DNA from: Adiantum capillus-veneris
Taxonomy: Eukaryota > Streptophyta > Polypodiopsida > Polypodiales > Pteridaceae
Direction of reading: 5' to 3'
Assembly: GCA_014529385.2 (NCBI GenBank)
Contig: CM043944.1
Coordinates: 88,074,884 to 88,138,883, forward strand
DNA length: 64,000 nt
Positions 1-12,272 of this stretch are shown piece by piece (position 1 is the stretch's first letter; each line of letters starts with the position of its first letter). A model generated the notes under the pieces. The model saw nothing but the letters and a program-made list of their open reading frames with translations. It did no database searches and was not told the origin of the DNA. A program made the translations under genes and the position numbers.

Positions 1-431
1 AGCCTTTTCTTTTTTTACCATCTTAGTAGTTATCCTCACTTTTGGATTTCAAATTAATTTTTTTTAAAGACTATTTTTGAAATGAAGCAGAGTGTAACAT
101 GTGGAGGGTCTTTCCTTTCTTGAAAATTTTAAGCTCTGTTATAAAGAGTATAGATGATAGGATGAAAGTGGAATCATAAGTAGTAAGTCTAGTGGAGATT
201 AAAGAAAGAAGAGAGTTGGGCCAAGCGGTTGGGTCTTGGCTTTATTTCCAAGCTCTGATTTTAGTTAACTAAGTTAATTTTTTGATTTGTGGAAAAGTTT
301 TTGGCCTGCCCAAAGGGCTTAGTGATGTGTTCCAAGCCAAAAAAATAAAATAAAAGAGAAAAATGTTTGATTGGTGAGTGCTCTACAACATTCAAGAAAG
401 AGCAATGAGATTTTTTCTTGGGGGAGAATGA

Positions 432-487
<56 letters not shown>
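432..487. repeat. Compound (CT)n-(CA)n microsatellite
   Basis: A CT run with one TTT interruption passes directly into a CA run. Length is about 56 bp. Confidence 0.95.
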
Positions 488-1152
488 ACACACTTTCTAG
501 TCGTTCCAGAACCATCTCACTCCCCTTCCCTGACCTTCTCTGCATCCAACCATGGTGAGATCGCCCATTGGCACTCGGGGCCTATCTGACACATCCATCA
601 TCCTATGTTGTGTAATGCGATTTCCTCTAGCACGAATAGCATAGCTTTGGGAAGTGTGTGTCAAGTCAATACCAGGGACACCACCATCGGAATTTCCCTG
701 TGCATGAGGGAGCTAGTGTCTGAGCATGCATTGGTATTGCTGAGGGTGGAGACAATCTCGGGCGAGGGGTGCTACGATTTACGGGGTTTGGAGCACTTGG
801 TGGCAGGTGTAGAAGAAGGAGCAAACTGGCAATTGAGAGAGCAGTGAATCTTGGCGGAGGAGGAGACAAAGTTGTCGAGGGAGGCGTAGGTGGAGGAGAG
901 GCCTGAGCAGGTGGTGGCCTGGGCCAAGCTGTCCGCGGAGGGGAGGGATTGGGTGGGGCGGCGTGGGGGGGGGGGCAGCTTGGGGGCTATGGGTCGACAG
1001 CGGGACAAAATGCGATCTGCCTTGGAGGGGAACATTGCAACTAGCAGCAGGGCGGGGGAAAACCAGAGGGGATGTACATGGGCAGTTCAGACATAAGAGG
1101 CCCTCTTGCACAGTTGCACCTGCCCTTCCCCTTGTTTTTGTGGCTACAGAGA

Positions 1153-1180
1153 GTGTGTGTGTGTGTATGTATGTGTGTGT
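1153..1180. repeat. (GT)n microsatellite
   Basis: GT run interrupted by two AT steps, followed by a short GA run. Confidence 0.9.
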
Positions 1181-1393
1181 GAGAGAGAAAGATGGAGAGT
1201 GACGCGTAACACAACTTGCCAAGTTGGCTGGCAGCGCATCTTCCGATTGCTTTCAAACTCTATGTCCATGCTCGTGTTTTCGTTTTCCTCTTCCCTCGCT
1301 CCCCTTCCTTGACCTTCTCTGAAGGGAGCTAGCGATTTCACGAGTACTGTGGTCAAGAATGTACTGCAGGAAGCTTCAGCCAATTCCACAAGC

Positions 1394-1396
<3 letters not shown>

Positions 1397-1436
<40 letters not shown>

Positions 1437-1456
1437 CCCCCCCCCCCCCCCCCCCC
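1397..1456. repeat. (CT)n followed by a 23-bp C tract
   Basis: A CT run of about 37 bp ends in an uninterrupted C homopolymer at 1434-1456. The same CT-then-C arrangement recurs at 46087-46146, within a tandem array. Confidence 0.95.
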
Positions 1457-1950
1457 AAACACATCTCTCCCGCATGTCGTCAAGCTTCTCTAAATTGGGA
1501 GCTCCCTCTACAAGCAGGTTGAGGAAGGAGGTTTCTGTCTTACCATTCAAAGAGGGAATCTTGAACGTGCCACTGTGGACGTGGAAGTACAAGAACCTCG
1601 GCATGCTTCAAGGGCTCTATTGTAAAGTGGGTGCAATTGTGATGGGAATCTCCATGTTAAGATTGAGCATTTCTCTGTGTGAAAATTCCAACTGTAAAAT
1701 CCCTTTCTCAATCTCAAGAGCATGGTGCAAAAGCCCAACCCAAGCCATGGCTCGAACACAGCAAAATGGTTGTAAATAGCAACATCAAATGACTCGAGCT
1801 TAGCAAAATGGTTATAAACAAACATCTGTATTTAGCGGCTCTCATAGCCCTTTTCTTCAATATGTCTTGCTTTCAAAAGCTATGTTGATGCTCTCTTTTA
1901 AGAAGCTCTCGCAAAGAGGACTCCGGATCTGTTGCCCACCTATAGTAGAG

Positions 1951-1955
<5 letters not shown>

Positions 1956-1994
<39 letters not shown>
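1956..1994. repeat. (GA)n microsatellite
   Basis: Uninterrupted GA run of about 39 bp. Confidence 0.95.
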
Positions 1995-1995
<1 letters not shown>

Positions 1996-2199
1996 ATTCG
2001 AACTCAGGAGGGAATCTCCTCACAAATTGAAAGTTTTTTTTTGCCAATTAGAGCCAGTTGTCAGCTACATCCTACATCAATACAATGACCATTGTACAAT
2101 ATTCTTCACAATATTTAGTCCCGTCTTCACTGTCGACCAGACAGTCATTGGCAAACTCATATTTTGTTAAACCACCATCGTGATTGCTTCCACACACAT

Positions 2200-2427
2200 T
2201 GTTGGAATTAGGGTTACAGAGAAACACACACAGCTTGGAGAAGACGAAGGAAGCTCAAGGCACACAATAGAGAGTGTGTTACTTAGTGTGCAAATGGAAA
2301 GATAGATAGCCCTAGAGTGATGGGCGTATATACAATGCACGGGGGAAAAAACCTCTTAAAGAGGGAAAAAATGCCCCGGCGGTCCTAGTGTGTTCACACA
2401 CATCACTACCACATGTATATGGTAACA
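2200..2427 (-). repeat. Copia 3' LTR
   Basis: 228 bp, from TGTTGGAATT to GGTAACA on the plus strand. It matches the repeat at 7146-7373 with two substitutions by eye. It is flanked outside by the CACAT target duplication. Confidence 0.95.
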
Positions 2428-2438
2428 AATCCCCCCTG
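2428..2438 (-). promoter_or_regulatory. Polypurine tract of the copia element
   Basis: Directly inside the 3' LTR, the minus strand reads AGGGGGGATT. This is the expected primer for plus-strand DNA synthesis. The same tract is found at the 3' end of the related copy at 42460-42469. Confidence 0.85.
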
Positions 2439-2502
2439 GAGTGATGCGGTGAACGAGAGCTGGCACATGAGTAAAGGGAAGTGCCATGCCCTGAGGACAA
2501 GA

Positions 2503-5500
2503 TCAGTCCACAAAGGGGAGTAAGTCCAAAGCTTTGCGGAAGGCTTCAAGCTTCTCACGTGACAATGCCTTTGTGAAAAGATCTGCAAGGCTGTCCTGTG
2601 TTGGCACGTAAGCGAAGCTGATCTCTCCTGCTGAGAGCCTCTCCCTGACATAGTGGTAATGCACCTCAATGTGCTTTGTGCGAGCATGAAAAACTGGGTT
2701 CCTCACAACTGCCAATGCGCTCTGACTGTCAGTGTAGATAGTGTTGGCAATGTCCTGTCCAACACCCAAATCAGCCATAAGGCGTCTGAGCCATACACAC
2801 TCAACCGTAGCTGTGAAGACTGCCCTGTACTCAGCCTCACAACTCGAAGTGGCCACAGTAGGTTGCTTCTTGCTCAACCATGATATACATGAACTGCCAA
2901 GCATGAAACAAAAACCACTTGTGGACACTCGCGTGTCAAAACAACCAGCCCAATTTGAATCCGAAAAAGCATGTAAGTCTGGCGGCAATGATCCCCCCTT
3001 GGGATAAATCAAGCCAAGATGTAAAGTGCCACTAAGGTAGCGGAAAATCCTCTTGACAGCCTGCCAATGCTTAGACGCTGGGCTATGCATAAATCTGCCG
3101 ACCTGTGAGACTGCAAATTGAATATCCGGCCTCGTGTTGCATACATAAATGAGGTAGCCAACAACAGTTTGGTAAAGAGTGACATCAGCAGGATCGCCAA
3201 CATAATGTAGACTCAACTTCAAACTTGTTTCCATGGGAGTGGCAATAGGTTTGCAATCCTCAAGTCCAAACTTACATAGCAATGTCTCTATGTAACTTTT
3301 TTGACACAAGGCAATACCACCATCACACTGCTTAAATTGTATACCCAAGTAATGATGCAACAACTCCAAATCTTTCATCTTGAAAGTAGCATTCAAATCA
3401 GCCTTAAATTCAGCAATATGTCTCTCATTTGGTCCAGTGATTAGCAAATCATCAACATAAAGAACCACAATGAGAAGTACATCACCCTCACGCTTTACAT
3501 ACAATGTGCTTTCTGTTAGACTGTTACGAAAACCTTGTTTGACCAAATGAGTGTCAGCTTTCTCATACCAAGCACGAGGAGATTGCTTCAACCCATACAA
3601 AGCCTTCTTACATCTGCACACTTTGTCCTCTTGTCCTTTTATGACAAAACCGCGAGGCTGCATTACATAAACTTCCTCAAATATGTCACCATTCAAGAAA
3701 GCAGTAACAATGTCTGATTGATGTACATCCCAACCAAAATGAGCTGCCAATGCACATAGAAAACGCACAGTAGTCATACGACAAGTGGGAGCAAAAGTCT
3801 CTTCATAATCCATGCCTTTTTGTTGTGCATAACCCTTTGCAACAAGTCGAGCCTTATGGTGATCGATCTCACCATCCGGCTTGCGTTTCAACTTGTAAAC
3901 CCACTTCGTACCAATGGCCTTTTTTCCAGGAGGCAAATCACATAAAGTCCATGTGTCATTTTCTATAAGTGCATCATATTCTGATTGCATGGCAACCATC
4001 CAATTTTCTGAATTATGTGCTTCATCAAAAGACAGAGGCTCCTCAACATCATGTAAACTAGACACAGCCAAAGCATAACAATCTGATGCATAAGATGCAT
4101 GGCGAGAGCATGAACGAGTACGACTAGACAAAGGTGCATCCAATTTACTGTCACGCAAAGTGTGCACCAGCCATTTTGGCATACCTCTAGCCTGCTCATT
4201 TTCAGCCCTTTCCTCATCAAGTACATCATGTACATCTGCATCAGTAATAGGCTGATCTAAAACATTTTCAGAAACCCCCATAGGCTGTACATTTGCCTCA
4301 ATGGAACTTACATTCGTATTTCCACCACTGAAAAGAGGCAACAAAGTGTCATAAATGTCCTATGAGCTTACATTACTGTCGCTAGTACATGATAGCAAGG
4401 GCTGAACAAAATCTTCCACAAACACTACATCCCGAGAAACCAGAATACGTTTTGTTTGTGGATGATACAACTTGTAACCTTTGCTTTCAGCACTATAACC
4501 AACAAAAATACATTTGACAGCCTTATCATCCAATTTTTTGCGCTGCACTTGTGGCACCAAAGCATATGCCAAACAACCAAAAACACGCATGTGCTCAATA
4601 GAAGGCTTTCTATCATGCCATGCTTCATATGGAGTAATAGACTGCAAAGCTTTCGTAGGAATCCTGTTAAGTACATAAGTGGCACACATGATGGCCTCAA
4701 GCCAAAAAGAATGCGGCAAAGCTTGACTTTTGACCATACATCGTGCCATTTCCGTTAGTGACCCGCTTTTCCTCTCAGCAACACCATTTTGATGAGATGT
4801 ATAAGGCACTGTACATTGGTGTTTTATCCCACGACTAGCCAGAAATGCATTAAATTCATGAGACATATACTCCCCCCCTCGATCGGAACGGAGGGTGCCC
4901 ATAGTACATTTCGAGACATTTTCAGCCATAGCCAGAAATTGTTTGAAGCACATAAAAACTTCGGACTTCTCTTTAAGTGGAAATACCCATGCATGCTTGG
5001 AGTAATCATCAATGAAAGTCACAAAGTACAGGTAATTGCCCAAGGACGGAGTTTGCATGGGCCCACAAACATCACTATGCACAAGCTGCAACCTGCATGT
5101 GGCCCGAACTGAACTATCATTTGGAAATTTAGAGCGCTGCATCTTACCCAAAATACAACCTTCACAAACATGTTTGACAGGTGCTTCAAGAGGTGGCAAA
5201 GAAGCAACCATATCAGATTTATGCAAACGCAACAAACTAGCATAATTCAGATGACCAAAACGTGCATGCCAAAGTTTTGCATCTGAAATAGCCCTTGAAT
5301 CTACAACAGCATTTGAAAAATTTTGTCCACACTTGTCATACAAAGTGAGCTTATACAGCCTACGGCACAAAAGGCCAGATACAACAATTTCATCACCAAA
5401 ACTGAGATCATGAACTGTACATCTGTCATCCACAAATTTGACTACAAGTCCAAGTCTAGCAAGTGCGGATACAGACAAGAGATTCTTCTTGATCCCAGGT

Positions 5501-6783
5501 ACATAAAGTGCATCAACAAGTGTGAAGGAACTGCCATTAGCAGTAGTGAGCACAATCTTTCCAACTCCCTGAACTGGATAAGAGGCATTGTTGGCACAAG
5601 TGACAGAATTCCCATGAGGGACAGACTCAAGAGAGGTAAACAATTCACGATGTGAGGTAATGTGCTTTGTAGCACCACTGTCGAAATACCACACATGTGA
5701 ATCTGCTGCAACTGACAAGCATGCATCATGGACAACATGATTGTAAGTGCACTCTGCGCTAAAAGCCCATTCTGCATCAACATCAGCAACACAGTCTCCT
5801 TTCACAGAAGACTCAACAATGGCTGCATTTGTAGTGGAACCAGCATTTGCAGTGGAACCACCCTCTTTCTTCTTAGCCTCTTTGGCCTTCAACTTAGGAC
5901 ACGACTTGATCAAGTGATCCTTGGCTTTACAATAATGGCAACGCATCTTCTTTTTGCCCTTATCACCAAAATTTCCAGACGAATTGCTGTCAGCAAGAGC
6001 ATTAGGAATATAATTTTTGCCACTCGCAGCAGAACCATAAGAAGTGGCTGCATTGCTATTACCACCCTTTCTTTGAGAAGCAATAAAAGCCTGTTCAAGT
6101 GCACGCTGTCTAGTCCTGTTTTCTTTTGACTCTTGCAACAGCAATGTGCATAATGCATCAAACTTGACAACTTCTGGATTTCCTTTGGTCATAAGTCTCC
6201 AAGTACTAGCAAAAGTTTGGTAAGAATCTGGTAAGGCATCAAGAACAGTCTACACAAGGGAACTGTCTGAAATGACTTCACCTGCAGAAATAAGCTGCTG
6301 ATTAATATCCTTGACACTAGCAAGGAAAGTGTCCATATCATCTTCCTCATACATAATCTTCGATTCCAGCTCTTTACGCAGCAAAGCAATTTTAGCCTCA
6401 TTGCGGCTTGGATAAAGACCTGCTAAAATATCCCAAGCCTGTTTTGCAGATTTTGCTGAACGGATGTGAGGAACATTGGTGCGCTTCACAGACAACACAA
6501 TCAATTCATGAGCCTGCGGATCCTTAACATCCCAACGAGCTTGTTCTGCCATAGGCAAAACAACTCTAACAGCTGCAATCCTTGCAGCAAGACCTGCAAC
6601 ATCCTCAACATTGCCTACATGCTCGGAACTAGGACGTACATCAATGTCCTGCAGAATGTTCCAGACACGCTTTGACACAAGAACATGTTGCATCATATAA
6701 GCCCACATAGGGTAGTTGTCTCCATCCAACCTGTCCTCAGCAGCAAACATCTTGAACACATCTGTGTTGTTGTTGTCAGCCAT
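2503..6783 (-). pseudogene. Copia gag-pol polyprotein with two in-frame TAG stops
   Basis: One frame of 1,426 codons. The start at 6783 gives an N-terminus MADNNN conserved in the second copy; an upstream in-frame Met at 6843 is possible. Order: gag (1-260), CCHC knuckle CHYCKAKDHLIKSC (282-295), protease DSGA (368-371), integrase HHCC (H506, H511, C540, C543), integrase core D571, D634, E670 with D-D(35)E spacing, RT with YVDD at 1109-1112, and RNase H acidic residues near 1275, 1316 and 1352. Protease-integrase-RT order defines Ty1-copia. TAG stops at codon 178 (6250-6252; the sister copy has CAG) and codon 808 (4360-4362) interrupt an otherwise open frame, so it would encode an active element but for these two substitutions. 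All catalytic residues that I can see are intact. Confidence 0.95.
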
Positions 6784-7131
6784 GGTAAATGCTGCACCTG
6801 ATGTGAAAACTGCCCAAAAATAGGAGAAACGGAGCGGGAACAACCTGTGCTATATAGCACAAACCGTAGAAGACTATAAGGCACCTGCTATGTAGAAAAT
6901 GGCACTGACAGAAATTCTGCACAAAATGACGAAATAGCCTGTGCAGTACTGCCTGTAGTGGAAACGGAGGCCGAAATGAGCCCAAATCAAAATTTTGAGC
7001 AAACCAAGCTCTTCGAGCTATCCCAAAGTATTTGTCGACCTGCGAACGCTCGCCAAAGCTCACTGAAATCGGAGAAAGTGAGCAGGCGTGTGCTGGAGCA
7101 ACTGGCGACTAAGCCCGGGAGAACGTGACCT

Positions 7132-7143
7132 GCTCTGATACCA
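7132..7143 (-). promoter_or_regulatory. Primer-binding site, initiator Met tRNA type
   Basis: On the minus strand the sequence TGGTATCAGAGC starts two bases inside the 5' LTR. It is complementary to the 3' end of plant initiator Met tRNA, the usual copia primer. Confidence 0.92.
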
Positions 7144-7145
7144 AT

Positions 7146-7373
7146 TGTTGGAATTAGGGTTACAGAGAAACACACACAGCTTGGAGAAGACAAAGGAAGC
7201 TCAAGGCACACAATAGAGAGTGTGTTACTTAGTGTGCAAATGGAAAGATAGATAGCCCTAGAGTGATGGGCGTATATACAATGCACGGGGGAAAAAACCT
7301 CCTAAAGAGGGAAAAAATGCCCCGGCGGTCCTAGTGTGTTCACACACATCACTACCACATGTATATGGTAACA
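7146..7373 (-). repeat. Copia 5' LTR
   Basis: 228 bp with TG...CA ends on both strands. It differs from the 3' LTR at two positions (GACAAAGG against GACGAAGG; CTCCTAAAG against CTCTTAAAG). It is followed by the CACAT target duplication. Confidence 0.95.
7271..7280 (-). promoter_or_regulatory. Candidate TATA box in the copia 5' LTR
   Basis: TGTATATACG on the minus strand, about 95-100 bp inside the LTR. It is a plausible core promoter for the genomic RNA. This is based on motif and position only. Confidence 0.45.
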
Positions 7374-7378
7374 CACAT

Positions 7379-8639
7379 ACTACAAAAAGCACAGCCTGAA
7401 TGTGCTCTTTTAGAAATCAAAAATCGTGAACCCTAAACACATTACTTAAGATCCTTTGTAAGCTCTCTCTCTCAAGTCCATATCATTGGCGAGATGATGA
7501 TTGTCGATGGAATTATGCTATGTCTGTAAGAATGCTTCAAGCTAGCACTTCTCCAAAAAGACTCAAAAGAGATAATTTGTGTGGGTGCTCTCCAAATTAA
7601 CAATATTTAATAGCTATGACATGCAATGTCTAGAGGGTACTGAATCCCAAAGACCTTAGAGTGTGTCAATGCTAGTAGGGTAAAAACCCCATATTAAGGA
7701 TAGTGCAAAAGAAACATTGCATTCTGTTGCTACTGTCAATGGTTTTCAAGTATGTAGTAATCGATGCATGCTAATGCTCAAGATTCTGGGAAGTAAATGA
7801 ATATTCAAATTTTGGCTTCGGATATCCGAGAACTCAACACGTTTTTCCTTTCGAGGTGTAAAAGTTTTGATCCCTAAACGAAGTCCATACCCTCCCCCAG
7901 CTATAGAATCACTTCCAACGAGGATGGAACAACTACAAAACCAAATGAGAAGTGAACACAAGAGCTCGTGTAGCCACAAAATTGCCCCTTGTTTCTACTA
8001 TCACTAAGATAATATTTCCCTTAAAAAGTGTCTTTAAGTTGGGGCTCCTTCCGCTGGTGGAGCTTTTACCCTAATTGCTATGCCCCTTTTCTCAAAAATC
8101 TAAAAGCTAAAATGTAAGGATGTTTATTTTAACTAATAAGTTATTAAAATAAACATCCTTACATTTACCAAATAGAAAATGGACAGTCTTTGTGACTTTA
8201 ATGCTTCTTGATCCTCCCAATGGCAGGCCTCGTGATTTTATCACTTGTTATATATGAATCTCTTCTTCTGGAAACACTTGAGTCCCAAGGAGTAACCTTA
8301 GGTGAACCAGTTGATCGAGCATACGAAGTGGATAGTTGGAAAATAAGTTAGTGCCAGAAGGGTTGACAATTTCTTCATTGCTAAACACTTGGGCTCATGT
8401 GCATGACAAATTTTAATCTAATAAGGCTTTTTTTCTGAGAAAAAGATCTTGAGCAAAAAAGAAACCTAGCTCGGAGATTCCTCCCTTCTCCCTCTTGCCT
8501 CCTCCCTTGTTGTCTCCCTTCTCTGATTACTTATCGACCAAAGTAGCAACGAGTGTGTCTATAATAGCCCTTGACTAGCATCCATCCATTGGAAATGTCA
8601 TAAGTTTGCGAGTGCGCCAAGGCTCCGAGCTACAACAAA
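7379..8639. other. Intergenic, no gene recognised
   Basis: No protein similarity seen on either strand. The only structure noted is the hairpin listed at 8110-8166. Confidence 0.5.
8110..8166. repeat. Perfect 23-bp inverted repeat
   Basis: Arms at 8110-8132 and 8144-8166 are exact reverse complements with an 11-bp spacer. They are AT-rich and could be the core of a small MITE or a transcript hairpin. Confidence 0.85.
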
Positions 8640-9456
8640 ACCAATTTTAAAGAGCTGAAGTGCTGAGATGCTTGGGGATGACGATGATAACGATGACGAC
8701 GATGTTGACGAGGCTCAAGGGTTGAAATCTGAAAAAACTAGTGATGCTTGAGGGCTGAAAACTAAACCGATGGGTCATAGGCTAAAACCTGCATAGTCTG
8801 TGACGACAATGACGATGAAGGTGACAATCCCGATGATATCTAGTAGAGGTACTTGTGCGACGAGGCTATGGCCGATTTCAAAAACACTGGGGATTTGATG
8901 ACGATAGGACTGAGATTGATGGCAAGGGTGGAATTGAACGCTGATACAAAAAACGCTGATACAAAAACACTGATGTTGATGGTTGAAAAAACACTGATGC
9001 ATTGGTTGGGAAAATGTTGATGTGGTTGGCACACCAAGTGCTTGGTATTGCTGGTACTTGAAAGGCATCTTCATTGCTTCTCTGGCTTCTTCAAGCGACC
9101 AAGGGACTAGATATATAGGTGCAAATGGATGGGTCGGGCAACCTTCAATAAACCCCACGGTTTGGAAATTCCAAGGATCACTGAATAATAAAAATGTTCT
9201 ACAAGAGGTGGTTTATGCGCAATTGAGAAATGGGTTCACATGCGATAAAAATGTGTATGCTTGGTGCTAGGTATTGACGCTAATGCTAATGGGTTTTGCA
9301 ATCAGTAAATACATAACTAGTCTTAAGTGCCTGGACATGCACGTCTTGCGTACAAGATCACAAGGTTGCGAGAACAACTTTCTAGGATGTCTTAAACCCT
9401 AGAAATAGGAGTTACAGCTTATTCACATGCACATAGGGTTAGATGTGTACGTGACA
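8640..9456 (-). repeat. Decayed LTR (3') of a Ty3-gypsy relic
   Basis: The stretch from about 8640 to 9010 aligns by eye with 12570-12960: the same GATGATGACGA-rich block, then AGTGATGCTTGAGGGCTGA, then GCTGATACAAAAACACT. The right end reads GTGACA next to a polypurine tract, so this is the 3' LTR of an element on the minus strand. The left boundary is not certain. Confidence 0.65.
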
Positions 9457-9467
9457 TCCCCCCTTTT
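9457..9467 (-). promoter_or_regulatory. Polypurine tract of the gypsy relic
   Basis: The minus strand reads AAAAGGGGGGA immediately before an LTR start TGTCACG. Confidence 0.7.
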
Positions 9468-9879
9468 CAAGGTGAGATACTAGTATCGAGCTATATGGCT
9501 TCCGTCAAGTCTACCAACAACTCTTGGCCAGCCCACTCTACTACATGGATCCCATGATACGTGAAATTTCAGAATTTTTGAAGTTCTTGCTTCTTTGGGC
9601 TGTGCCAAAAGCGAAGCACAATAATCTACTTCGTCTCCATGTCTTCAACTTCGTCTACGATCTCGGGTGCATCTTTTTCAAGAATGTTCTTTGAGGGATT
9701 TCCCCTGAAATCACTTCAAACACAATATCAAAGACATATCTATGACTTGTTGAGTGGATGGAAAAAGACTATGCTTTCTAAATGACTGCGGATGGAATGC
9801 AGATGAACAACGTGACGGAGTATTAAAACATTCACCAAATACATGCCAAAAATGGGGTATAAACTTGACTTTTAGACCT

Positions 9880-10700
9880 AAAACTAATTTGTGAGTGAAT
9901 CATGTGCATCGTGCAATATGACATTCTTACGAAAAGGTAACACATAAGGACGGTGACGAAAATATAAGCGACTGTCACAAATAAGAGACTCAAACAATGC
10001 ATACTGACTAATCATGCGAACAAAAGATGCTTCGTGAATGGGTACTATGAACCTCAACTCGAGAGCCAAAATCGATCTTGCATGACTGATTGTATCTGCA
10101 ATTGGGTTAGCTTTACTAGGAATACAAATCAATCAAACCACCAAATTGCTCACAAAATTGAAACCATCTAGCTTGATGGTCACTCCAAGGTGTACTCGGT
10201 ACAGACTAGAGCAACTTGAAGGCTTGATGATCCTCGTGAACAATCAAATCAATATTATGCAAAAAATGCATGTCGTGCTTAGGGGGATGAACGATAGAGC
10301 AAGATTCCTTTGCACGCACTGAGTGAGTCGTTTCTAGATAGTGGGGTTGTGTACTGAGAGAGACTATGAGACTGGGTGCTTTATCCTCTTTCGAAACATG
10401 AGAGTGAGAGATTAATGACAAAGACGGAATGTTATAGTCATAGCGAAGAACCACGGGAACGACAACTTCGATTGTGAGAGAGAGTGTGTTTTCTTTCCAA
10501 CTAACCTATGGATCATAATCCTTAAACCACTTGATGCCAAAACTCATATCACATCCTTTGAGAGAAGAAACTACAAGCTTACGATGAAAATCGACATTTT
10601 GAACCAAAATTGTCACATTAGGACATTCATGTGTGAAGGAAGAGTGCATGCCAGGAGCAAATCTAGACATCACAATGGGATCTATTTGAAGAGCTTGTAG
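9880..10700 (-). pseudogene. Gypsy pol relic: protease end, RNase H end, integrase start
   Basis: Broken frames on the minus strand retain recognisable pieces in gypsy order. Near 10650-10500 is a protease-like stretch, LVVSSLKGCDMSFGIKWF, resembling the retropepsin C-terminal part. At 10340-10150 the end of RNase H reads VHEDHQAFKLL then HQARWFQF. At 10130-9885 the RNase H to integrase linker reads IPSKANPIADTIS, followed by RLYFRHRPYVLPF and an HDAHD stretch like the integrase zinc-binding region. The reverse transcriptase that should lie between protease and RNase H is missing. Frameshifts and stops occur throughout, so this is a non-functional remnant. Confidence 0.7.
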
Positions 10701-10799
10701 CTTGTAAACGTAGGCTCTTCATGAGAGAGTCACTAGTCACATCATGCATCATTAGAAACTTCAGTCACATTAGTGTTCTCATTGATTGCATTAACAAAT

Positions 10800-12059
10800 G
10801 ATGTGGATTTTGTGGGTTCTTTAGGTGCTTTCTTATGACAAACTCTTTTTATGTGACTTTTAGTGTGACATTCAAAATATCTTCTTTTGTTATTTCTTCA
10901 AGAGTTAACAAACCTCCTACTATTCCTTGAGAAAAATTTTCATCCGGTGTCAACTTAGGGGTTCCCGGAGTTTTAGCCTTCCCTTTACAATCACTATGAG
11001 AGTTTTGTGCTCTAGGTGCAGAGGAAGGTTGTGAAGAGAAAGAATTACCATTGTTCTTACCATTCTAATGGTCCTGAGGGGTACTTGACTTGTTCTTCTT
11101 CAACTTACCTTTGTTGTGCTTCATCTCTTGCGCTAGAGCGATTCTGACGGTGTCATTGTAGTCCGTAGGATAAAAGACTCACACATCGAATTTGATGTAC
11201 TCGTCTAAACCAAAAAGGAAAGCCTCCTTGCGATCCTCATCCGATTTACGCAATTGAACGCTGATCTACAAAGTACGGTTAGAGAAAGATATAATAAGAG
11301 TGCCATTTTGCTCAAGGCTACGCCAATCTTCTTTTAATCGATCAAGGTAGTGCGGTGACATAAAACATGCCTTGAGCTTGTCTTGAAAGTCACCCCAACT
11401 GAGAGACAGGGGTAAGCCATCTGTGGCATGCTCAAGATGCTCAACCAACTGTGACTCCTGCGAAGTTTGATACCAATTAATGGCATCACCCGCTACTCAA
11501 AACTTTACTTGCTGGTTTTCTTGTTAGTCACGAAGTAAGCATTAAATTGATGCAACCAAGAATAAATCACTGAAGGATCCATCTTACCATTATACTTACT
11601 AAACTTCAACTTCTCAGTGATGACTGGATTGTTGGAGTTGTCCTCTCTACATGTGCTACATGATGACTCGTCGGCCTACTCTAACTCCATAGCTGCTTGC
11701 TTTCTTTGGCCTCTATGCGTTGAGCCTCACGTGCTTGGTCACACTCGATCTCCATAGTTGCCCTTCTTTCTTCAGTTGCTCTGCGCTAAGCTTCGTGTGC
11801 TTTCTCATGCTCAAGCTCCATAGCTGCCCTTTGTTCTTCACGGTCTCTATCCATGGCGGCACGTTGAGCTTCTTGTTGTACCATCATCTCCATCATCGAC
11901 TTGACCAAAGTCTCCATCATAGGGCTTGATACAATCCGTGGTGTGGATGGGGATGGGGAGGATCGGGGAACAATCCACCTGGTGTAGAACTTCTTCTCCT
12001 CCTACTCCACTCTCATCACCTTCACGCAAAGTATCCATTCTGCTTCTGGTGATGACCAT
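10800..12059 (-). pseudogene. Gypsy gag relic
   Basis: Starts at an ATG (12057-12059) giving MVITRSRMDTL, an N-terminus style common in plant Ty3-gypsy gag. A matrix/capsid-like block at 11448-11266 reads LSWGDFQDKLKACF, then a YLDRLKEDWRSLEQ stretch, typical of the Retrotrans_gag domain. Near 10890-10830 is a degenerate zinc knuckle, YFECHTKSHIKRVC, in which the first Cys has become Tyr. The pieces are in different frames, so at least one frameshift separates N-terminus and capsid. It lies between a Met-tRNA primer site at 12260 and the pol relic at 10700. Confidence 0.7.
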
Positions 12060-12259
12060 GCACTCAATGAGTGGAAAAGAGGAACGAGGGGAGACTAGAC
12101 AAGCCCTTCTATTCTGGGTTACCTGCCACTCTTCAAAAACAAAGATTAGGGATTGACAGCCCAAGTGGTCTTGGTTACGTGTGACAACAGCAAGCAAAAA
12201 AATAGAAGTGGTTCTTTGTCCTTCTTTCCTTGAGTGATGATACCGAACATTGCCAAAGG

Positions 12260-12271
12260 GCTCTGATACCA
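12260..12271 (-). promoter_or_regulatory. Primer-binding site of the gypsy relic
   Basis: The minus strand reads TGGTATCAGAGC one base inside an LTR end (TGTTATGTGC on the plus strand at 12273). Initiator Met tRNA type. Confidence 0.85.
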
Positions 12272-12272
12272 A

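Larger units (their letters stand above)
1..2194. other. Intergenic, microsatellite-rich, no gene recognised
   Basis: No open reading frame here resembles a known protein. The longer frames between about 600 and 1460 lie in GC-rich or simple-sequence DNA and overlap one another on both strands, as expected for chance frames. The stretch holds several CT, CA, GT and GA microsatellites, listed separately. I see no retroelement end before the copia target duplication at 2195. Confidence 0.6.
2200..7373 (-). mobile_element. Ty1-copia LTR retrotransposon, nearly intact, young
   Basis: A complete 5,174-bp element on the minus strand. It has two 228-bp LTRs, a primer-binding site matching initiator Met tRNA next to the 5' LTR, a polypurine tract next to the 3' LTR, and a single copia-order polyprotein (gag, protease, integrase, RT, RNase H). 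The 5-bp direct repeat CACAT lies at 2195-2199 and again at 7374-7378, so the insertion is undisturbed. The LTRs differ at only two positions by my reading, so insertion was recent. Two in-frame TAG codons make this copy probably unable to supply its own proteins. Related copies lie at 38576-42797. Confidence 0.96.

Noticed and set aside
505-1322. Possible duplication around CTCCCCTTCC and TGACCTTCTCTG
   Set aside because: The match is about 30 bp, low in complexity and not supported by the flanks.
1144-1464. Open frame with Gly and Arg-Glu runs
   Set aside because: Produced by the C tract and CT microsatellite read on the opposite strand.
4456-5655. Plus-strand frames of about 100 aa inside the copia
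   Set aside because: Antisense shadows of the copia polyprotein; no independent protein similarity.
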